Position numbers and translations under genes: made by a program
Shown here: positions 1 to 3,660 of the stretch, piece after piece
How the letters are laid out: each line of letters opens with the position of its first letter
Numbering within the stretch: position 1 is the first letter of the stretch
DNA from: an uncultured Bacteroidales bacterium
Lineage (GTDB): Bacteria > Bacteroidota > Bacteroidia > Bacteroidales > UBA932
Reading direction: 5' to 3'
Assembly: GCA_910585445.1 (NCBI GenBank)
Contig: CAJUEK010000077.1
Span: forward strand, 1 to 6,890
Length of the DNA stretch: 6,890 nt
The notes under the pieces: model-generated
The model's database searches: none
The model's input: the letters and a program-made list of their open reading frames with translations, nothing else
Told to the model about the DNA's origin: nothing

Positions 1-13
1 CCATACTAACCGT

Positions 14-26
14 TATCGAATCGATA
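14..26. repeat. Short perfect palindrome (TATCGA-A-TCGATA)
   Basis: Two 6-base arms with a single central A are perfectly complementary. It lies at the window edge with no gene seen next to it. It could be a small protein-binding site or simply chance in AT-rich intergenic DNA. No role can be assigned. Confidence 0.3.
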
Positions 27-100
27 TTTTCAAATTTTTGTCATATACTTAGCAAGGCTGATATAACAGTTGCTGTAAAAATAAACCCAATGCAAAAGTA

Positions 101-132
101 CTTGCCGGCAGTAAAACTGAAATGCCGGCAAG
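101..132. other. Perfect 10-bp hairpin in intergenic DNA
   Basis: CTTGCCGGCA (101-110) pairs perfectly with TGCCGGCAAG (123-132) around a 12-nt loop, and each arm contains the self-complementary TGCCGGCA. The stem is strong, but neither side has a real T-tract, so a classical intrinsic terminator is doubtful. Read leftward, the hairpin is followed directly by TACTTTTG (complement of 93-100), which fits the Bacteroidota -7 box TAnnTTTG. No matching -33 element and no ORF follow inside the window. It may be a terminator, or a structure belonging to the element that carries the neighbouring dispersed repeat. Confidence 0.45.
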
Positions 133-153
133 CATTCAGAAATCATGAGCGAC

Positions 154-188
154 AGCTGCAGAAATGCCGCACATTAACGTTTATGTCA
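154..188 (+). repeat. Dispersed 35-bp direct repeat, copy 1
   Basis: This stretch matches 3557-3591 at 32 of 35 positions in the same orientation. The last 17 bases (cattaacgtttatgtca) are identical, as are agctgc at the start and gaaatgcc in the middle. Similarity fades outside these limits. The right edge (188) lies only a few bases before recognisable Nudix similarity begins (about 191-194), so the repeat may mark a recombination or insertion junction. Which family of interspersed repeat it belongs to is not known to me. Confidence 0.7.
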
Positions 189-190
189 TC

Positions 191-361
191 CGGCTGTGCT
201 CTGTAGTGTCGGACAAGCTTGTACTGAAGGAGTATGAGTCGGCCCGATGGCTTGCTCCGGATTAACTTGGCTCAGTGGATTGGCTGCCGGCTGATTTGGA
301 TGTATTGCCGAAAATTGCGGGCTTTCTATCTTCCAGTGGGAAAATAGCAACTCTCTCCTAA
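191..361 (+). pseudogene. Truncated, stop-interrupted C-terminal remnant of a Nudix (MutT-like) hydrolase
   Basis: Reading plus from CGG at 191 gives LVLKEYESARWLAPD, then an in-frame TAA at 263-265, then LGSVDWLPADLDVLPKI, ending at TAA 359-361. This is the pattern of the C-terminus of MutT-type (deoxy)nucleoside triphosphate pyrophosphohydrolases, where a 'LxLxEHxxxRWLxxxEL' strand and helix is followed by 'DWxPAD'. The stop sits where the family usually has Glu, so a single GAA-to-TAA change would explain it. The catalytic Nudix box and everything upstream are absent: similarity starts next to the 35-bp repeat. No start codon or full fold remains, so this is a dead fragment. It is the only recognisable coding trace on the plus strand in the left half. 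The family call comes from remembered patterns, not an alignment. Confidence 0.7.
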
Positions 362-390
362 TCATAATATTCGCTTAATTTTTATGATTA
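359..390. repeat. AT-rich 9-bp inverted repeat
   Basis: TAATCATAA (359-367) and TTATGATTA (382-390) are perfect reverse complements around a 14-nt spacer. The left arm overlaps the stop of the Nudix remnant. The same 9-mer is in the operator-like palindrome before the ATPase gene (1726-1734) and, inverted, just upstream of the lipoprotein start (2361-2369). It could be a weak AT-rich hairpin or a protein site. Confidence 0.35.
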
Positions 391-433
391 TATTTACCGA
401 TGGTATTGCTTCAAACTACTGCTAAAATATGTA

Positions 434-478
434 AAAGTTCAGGATTTCCTGTGTGAGGGGAGAACTTTCCTGAATTTT
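434..478 (-). terminator. Candidate bidirectional intrinsic terminator after the ATPase gene
   Basis: AAAGTTCAGGA (434-444) pairs with TCCTGAATTTT (468-478) over 11 pairs, one of them G-U, enclosing a 23-nt loop. Read on the minus strand, the stem is preceded by an A-rich arm and followed by TTTTACATATTTT, about 60 nt beyond the ATPase stop codon. The A-rich and T-rich arms would let it work in both directions. The large loop, and a competing small hairpin inside it (AGGA/TCCT at 441-450), weaken the call. Confidence 0.5.
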
Positions 479-481
479 AGG

Positions 482-503
482 GCCTTCCTTGGATTTTGAA
501 GGC
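482..503 (-). other. Small hairpin just past the ATPase stop
   Basis: GCCTTC (482-487) and GAAGGC (498-503) form a 6-bp stem with a 10-nt loop, 35 nt downstream of the ATPase stop. There is no T-run directly after it on the minus strand. It may stabilise the 3' end of the message or assist the stronger hairpin at 434-478. Confidence 0.25.
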
Positions 504-538
504 AAATATTATTAGTACTCACACCCCATTGTCTGACC

Positions 539-1672
539 TCACCTGTGCAGCATACCGCGGTTTTCAAGCCACAGCAGGAAGAATTTGTCATAGACGGAAT
601 AGGAACCAAGGTCGTTGGTGATGAAATCCTTGTCCAGAAGCCCCTTGACGGCAGAAGATACGCTGCTGGAAGATAAAAGTCCGTATTTCTTTACAAATCT
701 GCTTCCGGAGATTTCCCTGGCGTTCCTTTCAGATGCTATAGCCAGGAACACATCCCTCTGCTTTACCGGCATCTGATAGAGCAGGGATTCGTATGTGTCC
801 GATGACAACCTGACTATGAAGTCTATAGCCTCGTCAATCATGTCAGTGCTGCATTTTTCTCCGGTGTCAGTACGTGAAAAAAGTACATTGAGCACCCTGT
901 GGATGTAGCTTGTGACAGCATCAAAACGTGAATAAAGGATTCCTACAACATCCGGATCTATGCTCTTGCCCCTTTCACTGAACTTCTCTATGGCAAATTC
1001 CGTGTACTTCTGGAGTGACAGAGGCTTCAGGTTCATTATCGTGACTCCCTGGTAGAACGGTCTGGAAGGGGAGGTGAATATCCCGTCCATAAGATGCCTG
1101 TGGCTTCCTGAGAAGATGAAATGGGCATTGGTCGTTTGCTGGACGTATGTCCTTATGGCTGCTTCTATTGTTGCGTCCCCATATTTTGTTATCTGTTGGA
1201 ACTCATCGATTGCCACTATGCACGGACGGTCTGCAGACTGGAGATAAGAGAATATTTCGTCAAGTGTAGCTGCCGGATTCCTTATTTCTCCCAACCCGAC
1301 GCTCCAGCTTGGCTGCCCGTTGATGTCGAATGATATTTCAGGGCGGATTGAGCTTATGGCTCCAAGAAACTTTTCCCATGCGGCCCTTCCTTTGGGCTTC
1401 AGGGTGTCAAGGACGGACTTACCAAGTATGTTGACGAAGTCACTCAGGTTTTTGGAAGCATATATGTCCACCAAAAAGCAATAGTATGATTCCTTGAACT
1501 CTTCACAGTCAAATACATGGCTGATAAGCTCAGTCTTGCCGAGCCTTCTCGGAGATATGAGCGCGACATTGTGCTCATTTGTAAGGAGTGACCTCAGGTC
1601 CCCGGTCTCCTCCACTCGGTCGCAGAAGTATTCTGCGCCTGCATATCCGTTGGTGACAAATGGATTTCTCAT
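539..1672 (-). CDS. Archaeal-type AAA ATPase (ATPase_2-like, PF01637 family) with C-terminal winged helix
   Basis: 377 residues from an ATG at 1672; the opening MRNPFVTNGY matches the usual start of this Bacteroidales family. The P-loop is at residues 40-47 (SPRRLGKT, with Ser in place of the first Gly, as is common here), Walker B at 151-157 (CIVAIDE), and a sensor-1-like FIFSGS at 185-190. SPSRPFY (201-207) and the following LKPL are typical of the PF01637 group, which lies near STAND and MNS ATPases. Residues about 304-362 look like a winged helix, ending in the typical YSVYDKFFLLWL. There is no signal peptide or membrane segment, so it should be cytoplasmic. These ATPases occur in many copies in Bacteroides genomes and mostly have no known partner; DNA-linked or switch-like roles are suspected. 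The gene stands alone: the next gene upstream is 222 bp away, and it has its own promoter and operator-like palindrome. Walker residues are intact, so it should bind ATP. The specific function is unknown. Confidence 0.9.
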   Translation of the reverse strand: MRNPFVTNGYAGAEYFCDRVEETGDLRSLLTNEHNVALISPRRLGKTELISHVFDCEEFKESYYCFLVDIYASKNLSDFVNILGKSVLDTLKPKGRAAWEKFLGAISSIRPEISFDINGQPSWSVGLGEIRNPAATLDEIFSYLQSADRPCIVAIDEFQQITKYGDATIEAAIRTYVQQTTNAHFIFSGSHRHLMDGIFTSPSRPFYQGVTIMNLKPLSLQKYTEFAIEKFSERGKSIDPDVVGILYSRFDAVTSYIHRVLNVLFSRTDTGEKCSTDMIDEAIDFIVRLSSDTYESLLYQMPVKQRDVFLAIASERNAREISGSRFVKKYGLLSSSSVSSAVKGLLDKDFITNDLGSYSVYDKFFLLWLENRGMLHR

Positions 1673-1689
1673 TGCGTGGAATTTTTCTC

Positions 1690-1722
1690 CAAATATAATG
1701 ATTTTTTCTCATCGTCATAAAA
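1690..1722 (-). promoter_or_regulatory. Bacteroidota-type promoter of the ATPase gene
   Basis: On the minus strand TATATTTG (1690-1697) fits TAnnTTTG exactly. A TTTT lies 21 nt upstream (1719-1722), a one-mismatch fit to the -33 TTTG. Transcription would start near 1682, leaving a leader of only about 10 nt before the ATG at 1672. The GGAG seen at 1686-1689 would then lie upstream of the transcript, so it is probably not a ribosome binding site. Confidence 0.6.
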
Positions 1723-1745
1723 TGATAATCATAAAATGACGATGA
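1709..1745. promoter_or_regulatory. Operator-like 37-bp interrupted palindrome over the ATPase promoter
   Basis: TCATCGTCAT (1709-1718) pairs with ATGACGATGA (1736-1745), and ATGAT (1722-1726) pairs with ATCAT (1728-1732); both share the centre 1727. Only the two AAA triplets break the symmetry. Seen another way, it is two identical 11-mers TCATAAAATGA (1715-1725 and 1729-1739), each itself a TCAT-N3-ATGA palindrome, spaced 14 bp centre to centre. The sequence covers the -33 element and half of the promoter spacer, where a bound repressor would block transcription. There is no T-tract on either side to suggest a terminator. The binding protein is unknown; the winged-helix ATPase itself is one candidate. 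Confidence 0.55.
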
Positions 1746-1836
1746 ACAGTAAGGGACCCTTATGCTGATAAACTGTCCCGTCAGCTCTGTCTTATGCTAT
1801 TTATGTCTTCCTGTGCAAATGAGCATAACTGGGCAG

Positions 1837-1866
1837 CCTATCGAAAGGGCTTGTATATCGGATAGG
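1837..1866 (-). terminator. Weak hairpin after the lipoprotein gene
   Basis: CCTATC (1837-1842) pairs with GATAGG (1861-1866), with further pairing of GA and TC past a one-base bulge. It lies about 28 nt beyond the lipoprotein stop. On the minus strand no T-run follows it. It is the only reasonable candidate for the 3' end of the two-gene operon, but the support is thin. Confidence 0.25.
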
Positions 1867-1894
1867 AAAATGTTACAAGTTCAGCGTATGGCAT

Positions 1895-2356
1895 CTAAAA
1901 AATCTTGTCATACCATCCGCTGACGTCCTCGCTGATTGCTTCGTGGTTGTCGCATATTATATCAATCAGTTTTAGGTTTGCGCGCTGGCTTTTATATTTG
2001 TTGCTTGTGAAGTATCCGTAAAAATTGCCATTTCTGTCAACCAGAATCGGAGGGTTGGAAGCATAATCATTGAATGGGCTGTTGCTGTTATATTTGCTGC
2101 CATAGGTGCCGTATTGGTTCCAGATGGATTTTGAATTGTAGCGGCTTCCATATTTCCCATACTGATTCCATATTGACTCTGAGTCGTATTTACTGGCGTT
2201 TATCTTTCCGAGATACTCGTTATGCTCTTTGCCGCCGTATATCATAAGTACAGTACCTGAAGGCACCTTATGGCGGTAGTTTTCTTCTGATGTCGGCATT
2301 TTTGTGCATGCGAATGATAAGATTGCTATAATCAATACCTTGAGAAAGCTCTTCAT
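1895..2356 (-). CDS. Small repeat-containing lipoprotein of unknown function
   Basis: 153 residues. I place the start at ATG 2356 (MKSFLKVLII); the reading frame runs on to a TTG at 2383, but only the ATG puts a normal signal sequence at the N-terminus. Residues 1-16 are a short Lys-bearing hydrophobic stretch ending LSFA-C17, a lipobox, so the mature protein should be lipidated and membrane-anchored. Acidic residues come only at +7/+8 after the Cys, so surface export is uncertain. Residues 56-103 hold three 16-residue repeats of the form (K/R)Y-x-S-x-S-x-x-N-x-Y, two of them with SIWNQYG, followed by PPILVDRNGNFYGYFT (102-117). This Tyr/Asn/Trp-rich pattern recurs in small secreted proteins of several bacterial groups without an assigned role. 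It follows the secreted-protein gene by 48 nt with no promoter between, so the two are probably co-transcribed and may act in the same compartment. Function unknown. Confidence 0.85.
   Translation of the reverse strand: MKSFLKVLIIAILSFACTKMPTSEENYRHKVPSGTVLMIYGGKEHNEYLGKINASKYDSESIWNQYGKYGSRYNSKSIWNQYGTYGSKYNSNSPFNDYASNPPILVDRNGNFYGYFTSNKYKSQRANLKLIDIICDNHEAISEDVSGWYDKIF
2048..2191 (-). repeat. Three tandem 48-bp coding repeats in the lipoprotein gene
   Basis: Units at 2144-2191, 2096-2143 and 2048-2095 each encode 16 residues. The first two are close at the protein level (KYDSESIWNQYGKYGS and RYNSKSIWNQYGTYGS); the third is diverged (KYNSNSPFNDYASNPP). The units differ at the DNA level, which argues for an old duplication kept by selection rather than recent slippage. 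Confidence 0.75.
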
Positions 2357-2404
2357 GATGTTATGATTAATATTTACAACCAATTGGAATAATTTATAGC
2401 TTGT

Positions 2405-3454
2405 TTACAATTCATCGTTGCTTTGATTGTAAAGATGACTATAAATTGTTGTATGCCAATATTCTAAGGTGACATATCTCCTGTATTCCCCTGACTTTGA
2501 TTTGCTTCTGCTATTGGACAGTATCAGGCCAATACCATTGTTGCCTACATAACTGATGCTTTTACCATCTCCATCAGTTTTCTCCTCTGTAGTTCCATAT
2601 TTTTCTTCCAGTTTGGTCTTGAATGAGTCATATGTCCTGTTGGCCTCTTTCAAATCATCGGATTTGTAGTCTGTAAGACTGATGCTGACGCGTAAATCAT
2701 ATAATTCGCCATTCTCTGTCAAGCAGAAATCACCAAAGTCCCAGACTTTTCCAGCGAATGTCATGTCTTTGAATGTTACAGTTTTGCCATATATGTCACT
2801 GTTTTCCGACAGGAATGTTCCTCTATGTCCTACTGCAGACTTAATTGTTGATGCCGTTTGGCGTGAACCCATTCTAAGATCTAAGAATGTGTCTTGAATT
2901 GTAGGAAGAACAGTAGTTGCAAATTCGGAATAAAGTGCTGCGAAAGAAATATATCCAACCGTTATCATATCACCCTTGTCCCACTTTCCATATGACAATA
3001 TTACAGCATTCCCATTTTCATCCATACTGATTTTAGATATAATGTTGGGGAACTGGTTTGGTGTATCAATGAGTTCATATTTTTCGGACAGCTCTTTTGA
3101 CAATTCATCGTATATAGATTCAAGTGACTGATTTTCTGGGATATCTTCATTGGATAAAGAGAAAAATACTCCTCCGAAAACATTTGAAGTAAGCTTCAAA
3201 ATACCCATTGAGGGATATTCTCTTCCATCGTAGGTCACGTCATCAAAAAGGTAGCCTATCCATTTTATTGAGTTGAACTCAATTGAATCGTCAGTATTGT
3301 TGTAATTGCCATTGTCCCCGACATGGGAGATGACTTCTTCCAAAGAGTAGATGTTGCCGAACTTCAGTCCAAAGAACTCGTCAGGAATTGCTTGCTGAGC
3401 ATTAGCTGCTACTGAAAGTATTAATGAAATGACTATGAGGATATACTTTTTCAT
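2405..3454 (-). CDS. Secreted protein with two tandem copies of one domain, function unknown
   Basis: 349 residues from ATG 3454. Residues 1-19 (MKKYILIVISLILSVAANA) are a clear Sec signal peptide with a signal peptidase I site before Gln20; there is no lipobox, so the product should be periplasmic or secreted. The mature part is an internal duplication. FFGLKFG...VGDNG (27-49) aligns without gaps with FLDLRMG...VGHRG (190-212). IYDELSKELSEKY (114-126) matches TYDSFKTKLEEKY (274-286). AVILSYG (150-156) matches GLILSNS (308-314), and each half ends near a YS motif (175-176 and 338-339). The units are about 155 residues each, of mixed strands and helix. I do not recognise a named family; it resembles the uncharacterised exported proteins common in Bacteroides. 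The gene looks more AT-rich than the ATPase and AlbA_2-WYL genes. It is first in a probable operon with the lipoprotein. Confidence 0.88.
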   Translation of the reverse strand: MKKYILIVISLILSVAANAQQAIPDEFFGLKFGNIYSLEEVISHVGDNGNYNNTDDSIEFNSIKWIGYLFDDVTYDGREYPSMGILKLTSNVFGGVFFSLSNEDIPENQSLESIYDELSKELSEKYELIDTPNQFPNIISKISMDENGNAVILSYGKWDKGDMITVGYISFAALYSEFATTVLPTIQDTFLDLRMGSRQTASTIKSAVGHRGTFLSENSDIYGKTVTFKDMTFAGKVWDFGDFCLTENGELYDLRVSISLTDYKSDDLKEANRTYDSFKTKLEEKYGTTEEKTDGDGKSISYVGNNGIGLILSNSRSKSKSGEYRRYVTLEYWHTTIYSHLYNQSNDEL

Positions 3455-3476
3455 AGGGCTGTAGTTTATGTCATCG

Positions 3477-3484
3477 CAAATATA
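3477..3484 (-). promoter_or_regulatory. -7 element for the secreted protein-lipoprotein operon
   Basis: On the minus strand TATATTTG fits TAnnTTTG. Transcription would begin near 3470, giving a leader of about 16 nt before ATG 3454. No TTTG or TTG lies at the right distance upstream. In its place is a direct repeat ATTAATTGT (3487-3495 and 3497-3505, 10-bp period, one helical turn), which could be an activator site making up for the missing -33 box, or just AT-rich sequence. Confidence 0.5.
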
Positions 3485-3556
3485 ACATTAATTGTAATTA
3501 ATTGTTGTGATATTACGATCGCCGGGGTTATTTGTATTCAAAATTCAATAAGTTTA

Positions 3557-3591
3557 AGCTGCTGAAATGCCACGCATTAACGTTTATGTCA
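3557..3591 (+). repeat. Dispersed 35-bp direct repeat, copy 2
   Basis: It matches 154-188 at 32 of 35 bases in the same orientation (mismatches at copy positions 7, 16 and 18). It lies 57 nt past the stop of the AlbA_2-WYL gene and about 100 nt before the secreted-protein start. GC-rich, C-rich sequence follows (3605-3640), unlike the AT-rich operon promoter on its other side, which suggests a junction. Confidence 0.7.
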
Positions 3592-3640
3592 GTCCGCACA
3601 TTACCACAACCACCCAATTGCCCCCACACGAACCGGCGGG

Positions 3641-3660
3641 CAGGAGTATCATAACTCCTG
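3641..3660 (-). other. Hairpin with the AlbA_2-WYL stop codon in its loop
   Basis: CAGGAGT (3641-3647) and ACTCCTG (3654-3660) are perfect complements with a 6-nt loop that contains the TGA stop (complement of 3649-3651). GC-rich sequence without a T-run follows on the minus strand, so it is not a standard intrinsic terminator. It could protect the 3' end or arise by chance. Confidence 0.4.

Noticed and set aside
1121..1739. Plus-strand frames at 1121-1333 and 1494-1739
   Set aside because: They are antisense to the ATPase gene with its intact Walker motifs; their translations look unlike real proteins.
1753..1779. GGGAC/GTCCC inverted repeat
   Set aside because: Only 5 bp with a 17-nt loop and no T-tract; expected by chance.
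2048..2191. CRISPR-like array
   Set aside because: The 48-bp periodicity is in-frame protein repetition inside the lipoprotein gene; there are no spacers between identical repeats.
1895..2383. Start of the lipoprotein at TTG 2383 (162 residues)
   Set aside because: It would add nine polar residues before the signal sequence; ATG 2356 gives a standard lipoprotein signal.
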